Source: Bacteroidales bacterium (GTDB lineage: Bacteria; Bacteroidota; Bacteroidia; Bacteroidales; FEN-979). Taken from it: a stretch of DNA of 9,257 nt. Positions 1 to 6,770 of this stretch are shown piece by piece. Within the stretch, counting starts at the first letter, position 1. Each line of letters begins with the position of its first letter. The DNA is taken from contig JAFGNY010000072.1 in NCBI GenBank assembly GCA_016926765.1, positions 1-9,257 on the forward strand, given 5' to 3'. Under the pieces are notes generated by a model. That model was not told the DNA's origin. It saw only the letters and a list, made by a program, of their open reading frames with translations, and ran no database searches. The position numbers were made by a program, and so were the translations under genes.

Positions 1-2
1 AT

Positions 3-16
3 TTTCATCGATGAAA
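3..16. repeat. 14-base perfect palindrome
   Basis: TTTCATCGATGAAA reads the same on both strands. It could be a dimeric regulator site, but it lies at the window edge, over 100 bases before the C69 start, and may sit inside a neighbouring gene. Chance cannot be excluded. Confidence 0.4.
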
Positions 17-52
17 TCAGCGTGGATTAATCTCCCTGACATCCTGTCTGCA

Positions 53-86
53 TTGGAAGAATCCAATGGATTATTTCGTAGATTTA
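53..86 (+). promoter_or_regulatory. Weak candidate Bacteroidota promoter for the C69 peptidase operon
   Basis: TAGATTTA at 79-86 matches the Bacteroidota -7 consensus TAnnTTTG except for the last base. A TTG at 53-55 lies 23 bases upstream, at the wide end of the spacing reported for this promoter class. Transcription would start near 92-94 and leave a leader of about 30 bases. The match is imperfect and such AT-rich octamers occur by chance, so this is only a candidate. Confidence 0.25.
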
Positions 87-121
87 CGCTATTATTCACT
101 GATGATTAAACCATTTCAGCC

Positions 122-1885
122 ATGAAAAGATGTATGATTACTGTTTTGCTTAGCAGTTCACTCCTTATGTTTTCCCCTTCCGGCCAGTCGTGTACCACGA
201 TGATCGTTACAAAAGGAGCCAGTGCCGACGGGTCCATGATGGTTGCCCATTCGGATGATGATGAACTGGGAGACCAGCGGATGATCTTTGTCCCCTCCAG
301 GTTACAGACCGGAACCAGGTCTCTTTATCAGGAAAGCTACCGCTATCCCCGGATCAATACTACCGAAAGAGGTCCTGGATATAGTACTCCCGGGTATCCG
401 ATGACACCTGCCCTTTTTCAACTGCCATACGAGGATATCTGGAGTCTCCTGGGACATAAGAATGAATACTCGTATGCTTATTTTGATGCGAATTATGGCA
501 TCATGAACGAGTATAACCTGATGTTCGGGGAGTGCACCAACGGTGCGAATTTCGAGCCGGAAGCAACTGTGGTCAAAGCTCCGGGAAAACCTATGCGTCT
601 CTTTTATTCACAGGAGCTCTCGCGTATTGCTCTGGAAAATTGCAAGACTGCCCGTGAAGCCATTGTACTCATGGGAAAACTGATCGAACGCTATGGTTAC
701 TATTCGACAGGTGAAACCCTGCTTGTTGCAGACGAAAACGAAGCCTGGGTTTTTGAAATGTGTGCCCTTCCCGACGATGTCTACCATTCAGCCTGGGTCG
801 CCCAACGTGTGCCTGACGGAGAGTTTTTTGTTGCAGCCAACGAATTCCGGATCCGCTTTCTGGTTAAAAATGACCCCGATAATTTCCTCTTCTCAGAGTA
901 TTTGATTCCCGGACTCAAAAAGCTGGGTTGGTGGAATGAAGAAAAAGACGGGCCAGTCGACTGGCTGAAAGCGGTAAGTCCGGGTGAATACAACCACCCT
1001 TACTATTCATTGCGAAGGGTATGGAGGGTTCTCGACAGAGTGAATCCTGACCTCGGACTCTCACCTTGGGTTGAAAATGGGTATACTTTCGATTATCCTT
1101 TTTCAGTAAAGCCCAAAGATAAGCTTACCACATCCGATGTTTTTTCCCTCTACCGTGACCATTATGAAGGGACTCAGTTCGACATGACAAAAGGAGTGGC
1201 ATCCGGCCCCTATGGTGATCCTAACCGGTTTGTGGGGCTCTATGATGGGAACCAGAATGACGTCTCTTCCGGAAAAAAGATGATTGGCGCCTGGGAACGG
1301 GCCATCTCTGTTTTTTATCAGGGCTATACCTATGTTTGTCAACTCCGTCCCGGGAAGCAGGAGCCTACGAAAGGGCTGGTATGGTTCGGACCGGATGTCT
1401 CCTATACGACAGTTTTTATGCCATTTTATTCCAAAGCCTTCGGGCTGCCGGAAGCTTTGCAGGCAGGCGGCCCTCAGAAATTTTACGGAAGGTGTGCCTG
1501 GTGGCCTTTTAACTTTGTCAATAACTGGTCGAGGTTGAATTTTCATCAGATAACGCGTTCCGACATCATCCCGATGCAATCCCGGATGGAACAACAGGAG
1601 ATGCAGTTCATTGCGATGACTGACAAGGCGGTGGAAGGGCTTACTCCGGGAGAGGCCTCTACTGTTCTAACCGAGAGGTGTCAGGCCAATGCCGACAGTG
1701 TGATCATCGGGTGGTGGCATCTGGCTGCCACAATCGTTGCAAAATATTCAGATGGCTACATCAACCTTCCCAACGGGGATTATTCTACTCCTCCATGTGA
1801 CCTTACACGCGTGATCGGGTATCCGGCAGTATGGCTCAATGAGACAGATTACAGCGACGGGCCCACCACGTATGAGATGAAATAA
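122..1885 (+). CDS. Secreted C69-family dipeptidase (N-terminal nucleophile cysteine peptidase)
   Basis: The 587-residue protein fits peptidase family C69 (dipeptidase A type, formerly U34), N-terminal-nucleophile hydrolases that cleave dipeptides. Residues 1-23 form a short signal-like or pro-segment with a hydrophobic core at about 6-18. It is followed by C24 in the context SCTTMIVTKGASADGS, the family's characteristic start of the mature enzyme, where cysteine becomes both N-terminus and nucleophile after processing. Further family-like features are the D45-D47 acidic cluster, the GIMNEYNLMFGEC stretch (about 126-137), GETLLVADENEAWVFE (about 197-212), and the terminal IGYPAVWL segment (565-572). 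The length is normal for the family and the gene appears intact. ATG 122 is chosen because it gives the export segment just ahead of C24. The protein has no T9SS tail, so it is probably periplasmic or exported by Sec and retained. A transporter gene follows after 6 bases, suggesting co-transcription. Family assignment is strong; the exact substrate is unknown. Confidence 0.93.
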   Translation: MKRCMITVLLSSSLLMFSPSGQSCTTMIVTKGASADGSMMVAHSDDDELGDQRMIFVPSRLQTGTRSLYQESYRYPRINTTERGPGYSTPGYPMTPALFQLPYEDIWSLLGHKNEYSYAYFDANYGIMNEYNLMFGECTNGANFEPEATVVKAPGKPMRLFYSQELSRIALENCKTAREAIVLMGKLIERYGYYSTGETLLVADENEAWVFEMCALPDDVYHSAWVAQRVPDGEFFVAANEFRIRFLVKNDPDNFLFSEYLIPGLKKLGWWNEEKDGPVDWLKAVSPGEYNHPYYSLRRVWRVLDRVNPDLGLSPWVENGYTFDYPFSVKPKDKLTTSDVFSLYRDHYEGTQFDMTKGVASGPYGDPNRFVGLYDGNQNDVSSGKKMIGAWERAISVFYQGYTYVCQLRPGKQEPTKGLVWFGPDVSYTTVFMPFYSKAFGLPEALQAGGPQKFYGRCAWWPFNFVNNWSRLNFHQITRSDIIPMQSRMEQQEMQFIAMTDKAVEGLTPGEASTVLTERCQANADSVIIGWWHLAATIVAKYSDGYINLPNGDYSTPPCDLTRVIGYPAVWLNETDYSDGPTTYEMK

Positions 1886-1891
1886 CTGTGA

Positions 1892-2797
1892 ATGACCTCC
1901 TCAGGGAAGATAAAATCCGACATGCTCCTGCTGCTGGCTGCAGCCATCTGGGGATTTGCTTTTGTAGCCCAGCGGGTCGGGATGGATTTTGTAGGACCGT
2001 TTACTTTCTCGGCAGTGCGATTCGGATTGGGGTGCCTGGTGTTAATCCCGTTTCTTTTCTTTCGTAAACATCTGGCATTTAATCGACTGAGCCCAACAAA
2101 ATTCGAGAAGAAAAAGATCATCTGGCTTCAGATCCTGCTTGGATTATTGGTTTTTGGAGGGGTCTCTTTTCAACAATACGGACTTGTTTACACCACTGCG
2201 GGCGATGCCGGTTTTATCACAGGCTTGTATGTTGTCTTTGTTCCTGTAGCCGGACTTTTCCTCGGGCAGCGGAACCATATTGCCATCTGGATCGGCGTGG
2301 TGCTGGCATTAACCGGCCTCTATTTTCTGAGTGTCAGGGAAGGATTTGTGATCAACTTCGGAGATTATCTGGTCTTTGTATGCGCTATTATCTGGACAGC
2401 TCATGTACTGGTGGTTGGGCATGTAGCTCCCCGGACTGATCCTATCCGTACAGCGATCATCCAGTTTGCCATCTGTTCTCTCCTCAGCTGGATCATAGCG
2501 ATCGTGTTTGAAGAGATCCAACTTGGACCAATTCTAGAAGCGCTATGGCCGATCCTGTATGGAGGAGTTTTGTCTGTTGGTATTGGCTATACCTTACAGG
2601 TTGTGGCTCAGCAGAAAGCACATCCGGCGTATGCCTCTATCATCCTCAGCATGGAATCCGTTTTCGCTGTGCTGGGCGGCTGGTTGCTTCTGGGAGAAGA
2701 GGTGACATGGAAAATTCTCCTGGGCTGCGGATTAATGCTGACAGGGATGATTGTGGCGCAAGCAAAGGGATTTACCGGATCTTCATCAGTGGAATAG
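1892..2797 (+). CDS. EamA/DMT-superfamily transporter, inner membrane
   Basis: This 301-residue, very hydrophobic protein has the two-repeat architecture of the drug/metabolite transporter superfamily, with about ten membrane helices. The first EamA repeat is roughly residues 10-147 and the second roughly 155-290. The motif AAIWGFAFVAQRVG (17-30) at the end of helix 1, the PFTFSAVRFGLG segment (36-47), and the SIILSMESVFAVLGGWLLLGEE region (249-270) are typical of the family. Members export or import small metabolites such as amino acids, but this sequence does not reveal the substrate. The ATG lies 6 bases after the C69 peptidase stop with no promoter between, so the two are probably co-transcribed. 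A function in moving peptidase products is possible but is inference. The 3' end overlaps the convergent Asp-box protein gene by 26 bases. The gene is full length and shows no damage. Confidence 0.93.
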   Translation: MTSSGKIKSDMLLLLAAAIWGFAFVAQRVGMDFVGPFTFSAVRFGLGCLVLIPFLFFRKHLAFNRLSPTKFEKKKIIWLQILLGLLVFGGVSFQQYGLVYTTAGDAGFITGLYVVFVPVAGLFLGQRNHIAIWIGVVLALTGLYFLSVREGFVINFGDYLVFVCAIIWTAHVLVVGHVAPRTDPIRTAIIQFAICSLLSWIIAIVFEEIQLGPILEALWPILYGGVLSVGIGYTLQVVAQQKAHPAYASIILSMESVFAVLGGWLLLGEEVTWKILLGCGLMLTGMIVAQAKGFTGSSSVE

Positions 2798-4478
2798 AGG
2801 CGGTTCCTGCTTTTGTCGAAACTCTGCAGTAATAATAGCCTGTCGCCAAGAGCGAAGGCTGGTACTTTATTACATGAACACCGGCCTCCTGACTTCCTGA
2901 AAAAAGAACATCAACAGGTTGTCCATATATAGTTAACACCTCAATCTTTACACCTTCTTCGGCAGGCAAAATATATCGGATCATCGTATTTTCGGAAAAC
3001 GGATTCGGATAGCAGGTAAGGGAAAGAGAATTGGATCCGGCAGGGGTTTCATCCAACCCGATATAGGTAGGCGTGATATAACTGTAGTAAACATCCTCTT
3101 CTCCATTAAAGGTATTCGCCCAGGCAAGGTGTGCGCCCGTTTCATCGGATCTCATGTCGAAATAGTCGCCCATTTTATCCTGCTGCGGCCAGCCGACATG
3201 CGGATCAAAAAGCTCGGAAAGGCGTTCATTGACAGACCATGTCACACCTTCATCCAGGGAGTAAGAATAATAAAGCGCAGAAAGGTAACTTCCGGACGGG
3301 GCATCACGCGTATCAAGCCATATGGCGTCAATCCGTCCGTTTGGAGCCACTGACATTGTTCCAAACCATTGGTAATGATTGTTTTCCGGGTCATCATTGA
3401 TGCGGACAGGAAACAGGCTCCACGTAGCCCCGCCATCAGTACTTTTCGAGAACATGACATCGGCAGGATCTCCCGCCATCGGCCTCTGGACAGAAGCAAG
3501 GACATATACATTCCCTCTGCCGGGTCCGTCGGAACAATCTACGCCAATGTTCGCCTGTCCGAGTAGTCCGGCCGGGTTTATCGGGGATTGAATACCAAGA
3601 TACCCATCCAGATAGACCTGTTCGGCCAGATCCCAGCCAACTGAACTGGATGGATCCTGTGCAGAGGTAGATTTCGATACCACAGCTCCTTCATCCTCCC
3701 CTGCACCAACAGTATATAGCTCTCCGTCGGGGCCAACGGCCATAGTTCCCCAATAAGGAAATCCCTGTACATTGACACAATTCTCATAGAAATCCCCGCC
3801 ATCAGTTGAGCGGGTGAAGAAACCCGGATAACATGAACTATAGGAGACATTCCAGTACGAGTAGATATTTCCGGCTCCAATGCCATTTGTTTTGTCGATC
3901 ACCATCCATTGCTTATCTCCTCCCCTTGCATTAACCCCGTCATCCCAATCGGCGCCTCCGCTGTTGCTTCGGAATACTTTACAGGTGTAGGTGTAACCAT
4001 TCGATGTAAGACTGTTATAGAAAATTGTTCCGTTTGCATCAGCATCCAGCACCGGGTCAGACCGGAAAACCCCGGGGTCAATCACTCCGGGAAACGTCCA
4101 GAATTGTCCTCCATTCGTGGAGAAAGCATATCCTGCCTGCCTGAAATTGCTGTTGATGTTGTCAAACTGACGCCATCCGATCACGATGTTTTCGGGATTC
4201 AGCGGATCAATCGCAATGGAGGGTTCATTCGCTGCATCATTCGGAATGTTATATCCATCGGCATCAACATTGACCTGAATCGTAAATATGGAAGAATTCA
4301 CAAATTTGTACCCCTTCACAGGCCTGTAAGGGTCAGATGAAGGAGCTAAATATCCATTGTCAGGTACCTCATGGTGCAAGGCAGACGGATTCGTTTTTTC
4401 GATCTGTTCCTGTGCATTCAGGGTCGATCCTGCTGCGAGGAAAATGGTCCCAAAAAGGACAAGTTTATAGTTCTGCAT
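2772..4478 (-). CDS. Secreted Asp-box (sialidase/BNR-like) beta-propeller protein with T9SS sorting domain
   Basis: This 568-residue exported protein has a clear signal peptide (1-22, cleavage after LNA). Residues about 80-470 carry repeated Asp-box-like motifs (S-x-D-x-G-x-x-W): FSTNGGQFW (119-127), RSNSGGADW (170-178), RSTDGGDFY (223-231), KSTDGGATW (345-353) and YSLDEGVTW (406-414). It also has the opening strand NEPSIAIDPLNPENIVIGW (84-102) and GGDKQWMVID (186-195), which recur in sialidase-like/BNR six- or seven-bladed propellers. I see no FRIP motif, so true sialidase activity is not supported. The function may be carbohydrate binding or hydrolysis, or another cell-surface role. Residues about 484-568 form a type A T9SS C-terminal domain, with the YPNPF hallmark (490-494) and a terminal PLMKIR, directing outer-membrane export and surface anchoring or release. 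The ATG at 4478 is chosen for the signal peptide. The gene diverges from the M64 peptidase gene across 113 bases and its 3' end overlaps the transporter gene. Confidence 0.88.
   Translation of the reverse strand: MQNYKLVLFGTIFLAAGSTLNAQEQIEKTNPSALHHEVPDNGYLAPSSDPYRPVKGYKFVNSSIFTIQVNVDADGYNIPNDAANEPSIAIDPLNPENIVIGWRQFDNINSNFRQAGYAFSTNGGQFWTFPGVIDPGVFRSDPVLDADANGTIFYNSLTSNGYTYTCKVFRSNSGGADWDDGVNARGGDKQWMVIDKTNGIGAGNIYSYWNVSYSSCYPGFFTRSTDGGDFYENCVNVQGFPYWGTMAVGPDGELYTVGAGEDEGAVVSKSTSAQDPSSSVGWDLAEQVYLDGYLGIQSPINPAGLLGQANIGVDCSDGPGRGNVYVLASVQRPMAGDPADVMFSKSTDGGATWSLFPVRINDDPENNHYQWFGTMSVAPNGRIDAIWLDTRDAPSGSYLSALYYSYSLDEGVTWSVNERLSELFDPHVGWPQQDKMGDYFDMRSDETGAHLAWANTFNGEEDVYYSYITPTYIGLDETPAGSNSLSLTCYPNPFSENTMIRYILPAEEGVKIEVLTIYGQPVDVLFSGSQEAGVHVIKYQPSLLATGYYYCRVSTKAGTASIPLMKIR
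2775..3029 (-). other. T9SS type A C-terminal sorting domain of the Asp-box protein
   Basis: Residues about 484-568 follow a short linker after the propeller. They show the expected order: YPNPF near the start, a beta-rich middle with VEVLTIYGQPV-like strand pattern (about 511-522), a GVHVIKYQPSLLATGYYYCRV strand region (about 533-553), and a basic tail ending KIR. This is the Por secretion tail family that the type IX machinery recognises and usually cleaves. Confidence 0.88.
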
Positions 4479-4500
4479 TTTTATCCGAGTTAGTAGACTG

Positions 4501-4508
4501 TAAAAGTA
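4501..4508 (-). promoter_or_regulatory. Candidate -7 box for the Asp-box protein gene
   Basis: Read on the minus strand this is TACTTTTA, one base off the Bacteroidota TAnnTTTG consensus. It lies 22 bases upstream of the ATG at 4478. I find no TTG at a fitting -33 distance. It shares the heptamer TACTTTT with the opposite-facing box at 4568-4575, which raises its credibility slightly. Confidence 0.35.
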
Positions 4509-4567
4509 ATGCTTTAAATTGACATTTTATAGATACAATTTATTCCGTTAAGGTTGCATGAATTCAG

Positions 4568-4575
4568 TACTTTTG
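4568..4575 (+). promoter_or_regulatory. Candidate -7 box for the M64 peptidase / activase unit
   Basis: TACTTTTG is an exact match to the Bacteroidota -7 consensus TAnnTTTG. It lies 16 bases before the ATG at 4592, so transcription would begin around 4581-4583 with a leader of only about 10 bases. No TTTG or TTG is present at the usual -33 distance. The start codon lacks a Shine-Dalgarno sequence and is preceded by AT-rich bases, as is common in this phylum. Confidence 0.5.
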
Positions 4576-4591
4576 TCTCAAACATCCTATT

Positions 4592-5944
4592 ATGGCCAAG
4601 ACACTCATCCTATCGCTTATCCTTTTTCTTTTCCATGGAATATCTTCTTCACCTGCACAGGACCTTGCCACCTCGCAGCTTGCTGATCTGTCAGGGGCTT
4701 CGCTTCACGAACAACAACCGGTCAAGATCCGTTTTGAGCAGTTTTTCACTGATCAGACCCTGCGGGTTGATTACCTGCTGGCAGGTGACAATAAGGAGAC
4801 ACAGGTTTACCTCTGGCTGCTCAAAGAGGAGCCTAGGTGGGGAGGTCCCCATACTAACCTCATTGATCCATGGAATTCAGGCAATTATCGTTTCTCCCTA
4901 TATGATTCTGCTACAGGAATACTACTTTTTAGAAAAGGATTCTCCTCGTTGTTTGAAGAGTTCCAGGGAACTCCTGAAGCGAAAGAGGTTCCACGAGCCT
5001 ATCCGATGACAGCCACCATGCCCTATCCAATCTGTCCGTTGAAATTTGAGATCGATCAACGAGAGTATGCCACCGGAAATTTCGAAACTATTTTTTCCAT
5101 GGAGATCAATCCAAAAAATTACTTCATCCTGCATGAACCGATTGATTCCATGACTGTAACCCCATTATCCGAACCAGGAAACCCGGCCAATAAACTCGAT
5201 ATTGTGTTCCTGGCCGAAGGGTATACTCAGGATGAGATGCCGAAATTCATTGAAGATGCCCGAAGGATTAGCGACTATTTTCTCTCCTTCCCGCCATTCT
5301 CTGAATTCAGGGATCAGATTTGCTTCTGGGCAGTGGAGTCCCCCTCATCCGGCTCAGGAGTAGACATCCCGGGGAAAAGGGAATATAATAACACGGGATT
5401 TAACAGCAGTTTTTATACGTTCGACAGTGAACGGTACCTGACAACCCCCGACACATGGAGTATTCGTGATGCCGCTGCGAATGCCCCCTATGACCAGATC
5501 ATCATTTTGAATAACAGTGAAAAATATGGAGGGGGAGGATTTTACAACCATTACTGTCAAAGTACCGTTGATCACGAAGTGAGTGAAATTGTTGCGATCC
5601 ATGAATTCGGACATGCATTTGGCGGGCTTGCAGATGAGTATGTAGGCGGGGTCAATTATGATGGATTTTACAACCTGAGTGTCGAGCCCTGGGAGCCGAA
5701 TATCACCACAAACATTGACTTCGGATCAAAATGGCAAGCGATGATCAATGACTCAGTTCCTATCCCTACACCGCGTGAGCCCAGATTTACCGATGTTGTC
5801 GGTATGTTTGAAGGCGGTGGGTATTTAGCGAAAGGAGTTTATAGTCCTGCGATGAACTGCCGGATGAAAGACAATACAGCCAAAGGATTTTGTCCGGTTT
5901 GCCAGACTGCTATCCGCCAGAAAATCCTCTTCTACTGTGACTAA
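4592..5944 (+). CDS. Secreted M64-family zinc metallopeptidase (IgA-peptidase-like)
   Basis: The 450-residue protein belongs to peptidase family M64, whose founding member cleaves immunoglobulin A in a Clostridium and whose members are common in gut and environmental Bacteroidota. Residues 1-22 form a signal peptide (hydrophobic core 4-16, cleavage near SPA/Q). Residues about 40-160 match the N-terminal beta-sandwich domain that precedes the catalytic domain, including VKIRFEQFF (44-52), VDYLLAGD (59-66) and PRWGGPHTNLIDP (81-93). The catalytic domain (about 185-450) opens with KLDIVFLAEGYTQDEM (201-216) and holds the zinc motif H337-E338-F-G-H341, followed by GGLADEY (344-350). The two histidines bind zinc, E338 is the catalytic base, and one of D348/E349 may be the third ligand. 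The Cys-rich end MNCRM...FCPVCQTAI (421-441) is also typical. The length is normal. There is no T9SS tail, so it is likely periplasmic or surface-associated by another route. It overlaps the downstream activase gene by 8 bases. Its real substrate is unknown. Confidence 0.93.
   Translation: MAKTLILSLILFLFHGISSSPAQDLATSQLADLSGASLHEQQPVKIRFEQFFTDQTLRVDYLLAGDNKETQVYLWLLKEEPRWGGPHTNLIDPWNSGNYRFSLYDSATGILLFRKGFSSLFEEFQGTPEAKEVPRAYPMTATMPYPICPLKFEIDQREYATGNFETIFSMEINPKNYFILHEPIDSMTVTPLSEPGNPANKLDIVFLAEGYTQDEMPKFIEDARRISDYFLSFPPFSEFRDQICFWAVESPSSGSGVDIPGKREYNNTGFNSSFYTFDSERYLTTPDTWSIRDAAANAPYDQIIILNNSEKYGGGGFYNHYCQSTVDHEVSEIVAIHEFGHAFGGLADEYVGGVNYDGFYNLSVEPWEPNITTNIDFGSKWQAMINDSVPIPTPREPRFTDVVGMFEGGGYLAKGVYSPAMNCRMKDNTAKGFCPVCQTAIRQKILFYCD
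5600..5638 (+). other. Zinc-binding active-site motif of the M64 peptidase
   Basis: Codons 337-349 encode HEFGHAFGGLADE, the HExxH metalloprotease motif with its glycine-turn continuation. All catalytic residues expected from the motif are present, so the enzyme is predicted to be active. Confidence 0.93.
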
Positions 5945-6767
5945 AGGGATCGTATTCGATATCAAACGGTTTGCTGTTCATGACGGACCTGGCATACGTA
6001 CTACGATATTTCTGAAAGGATGTCCCCTCTCCTGCTGGTGGTGTCATAATCCGGAAAGCCGTGACGAAGCTCCCCAACATACTGTAAGACATCGTTCATT
6101 GAACGGAACCCTGTTTGAACAACAGGAGGTTACTGGCTATGAAACGAATGTTGAAGCGATGGTCAGCCAGGCAGAAAGCGACAGAATCTTTTACGAAGAA
6201 TCGGGAGGCGGTGTGACTCTCTCGGGAGGCGAACCACTTTATCAGCCAGAGTTTTGCACAGAGTTGCTTCACTTACTGAAGGAAAAAGGGATTCATTCTG
6301 CACTCGACACAACCGGATATGCCCCGGAGGAAGTTTTCCAAAGGGTAATGCCTTTTACGGATCTGTTCCTTTATGATCTTAAACTCATGGACGATGCTGA
6401 ACACCAAAAGTTTACCGGTGTATCCAACCGGATCATTCTGAATAATCTGAAGCGGTTATTCCGATCCGGGAAGAAGGTGATCATCCGTCTCCCCGTTATT
6501 CCCGGCATCACTGACAATCCTTCCAATATTCAATCAATCGTTGAATTTCTTGGATCAATGCAGAAGTTTAACTCACCCTTTCACCCATTCACCGATTCAC
6601 CTCAAGTAGTGCACCTGCTCCCTTATCACGACATCGCAAAAAACAAGTACAGGCGGTTCAATCTTGAGGATAAAATGGCTGAAACGAACCTTGGACAGCA
6701 ACAAGATCTTTCAACGTTGAAAGCTATATTCGAAGCTTCAGGCTTCCTCGTTCAGGTGGGAGGATGA
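5937..6767 (+). CDS. Glycyl-radical-enzyme activating protein (radical SAM)
   Basis: This 276-residue cytoplasmic enzyme belongs to the pyruvate formate-lyase-activating family. Such enzymes use a [4Fe-4S] cluster and S-adenosylmethionine to place a radical on a glycine of a partner enzyme under anaerobic conditions. The N-terminus GIVFDIKRFAVHDGPGIRTT (4-23) leads into the cluster motif C29-PLS-C33-WW-C36. SAM-binding GGEP is at 97-100, preceded by EESGGGVTLS (87-96). DLKLMDDAEHQKFTG (147-161) and RLPVIPGITDN (184-194) are also diagnostic. Between C36 and GGEP there is no cysteine, so the extra ferredoxin-like double-cluster insert found in many relatives is absent. The start is a GTG at 5937, inside the end of the M64 gene (8-base overlap), because the conserved N-terminus begins three residues later and no better start is near. 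No glycyl radical enzyme lies in the window, so the partner is unknown. The stop lies only 3 bases before the stop of the convergent T9SS gene. Confidence 0.92.
   Translation: MTKGIVFDIKRFAVHDGPGIRTTIFLKGCPLSCWWCHNPESRDEAPQHTVRHRSLNGTLFEQQEVTGYETNVEAMVSQAESDRIFYEESGGGVTLSGGEPLYQPEFCTELLHLLKEKGIHSALDTTGYAPEEVFQRVMPFTDLFLYDLKLMDDAEHQKFTGVSNRIILNNLKRLFRSGKKVIIRLPVIPGITDNPSNIQSIVEFLGSMQKFNSPFHPFTDSPQVVHLLPYHDIAKNKYRRFNLEDKMAETNLGQQQDLSTLKAIFEASGFLVQVGG
6021..6044 (+). other. Radical SAM cluster-binding CxxxCxxC motif
   Basis: Codons 29-36 encode CPLSCWWC, the three cysteines that hold the catalytic [4Fe-4S] cluster, followed by the family-typical HNPES. The motif is intact. Confidence 0.93.
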
Positions 6768-6770
6768 AAT

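Larger units (their letters stand above)
1..121. other. Lead-in region, no secure gene
   Basis: This stretch precedes the first certain gene. On the plus strand, one frame is open from base 2 to a TAA at 107-109 (about 35 codons) and another is open from base 1 to a TAA at 28-30. Either could be the tail of an upstream gene, but neither peptide is recognisable. On the minus strand an ATG at 8-6 followed by AAA could begin a divergent gene leaving the window. I cannot choose between these. A 14-base perfect palindrome (3-16) and a weak promoter candidate (53-86) are listed separately. Confidence 0.3.

Noticed and set aside
2..109. About 35 open codons at the left edge as the tail of an upstream gene
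   Set aside because: The peptide is not recognisable and another frame is also open from the edge, so I list the region as unassigned and do not call a partial gene.
1103..1594. 163-codon open frame on the minus strand within the C69 peptidase gene
   Set aside because: The translated sequence has no recognisable domain and fully overlaps a strongly supported gene, so it is a shadow frame.
2837..2863. Possible stem (AGCCT ... AGGCT) shortly after the transporter stop, as a terminator
   Set aside because: The stem is only 5 base pairs with a long loop and no T-run on the plus strand, and it lies within the coding sequence of the opposite gene.
2772..4478. Calling the Asp-box protein a true sialidase (nanH-like)
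   Set aside because: Asp boxes occur in many propellers, and I cannot see the FRIP motif or verify the catalytic residues.
4519..4524. TTGACA hexamer in the divergent intergenic region, resembling a sigma-70 -35 box
   Set aside because: No TATAAT-like hexamer follows at 16-18 bases (the nearest, TACAAT, is only 9 bases away), and Bacteroidota use a different promoter consensus.
4554..5009. 151-codon open frame on the plus strand overlapping the start of the M64 gene
   Set aside because: It lies out of frame within the signal peptide and N-terminal domain of a clear M64 peptidase and has no protein-like features of its own.
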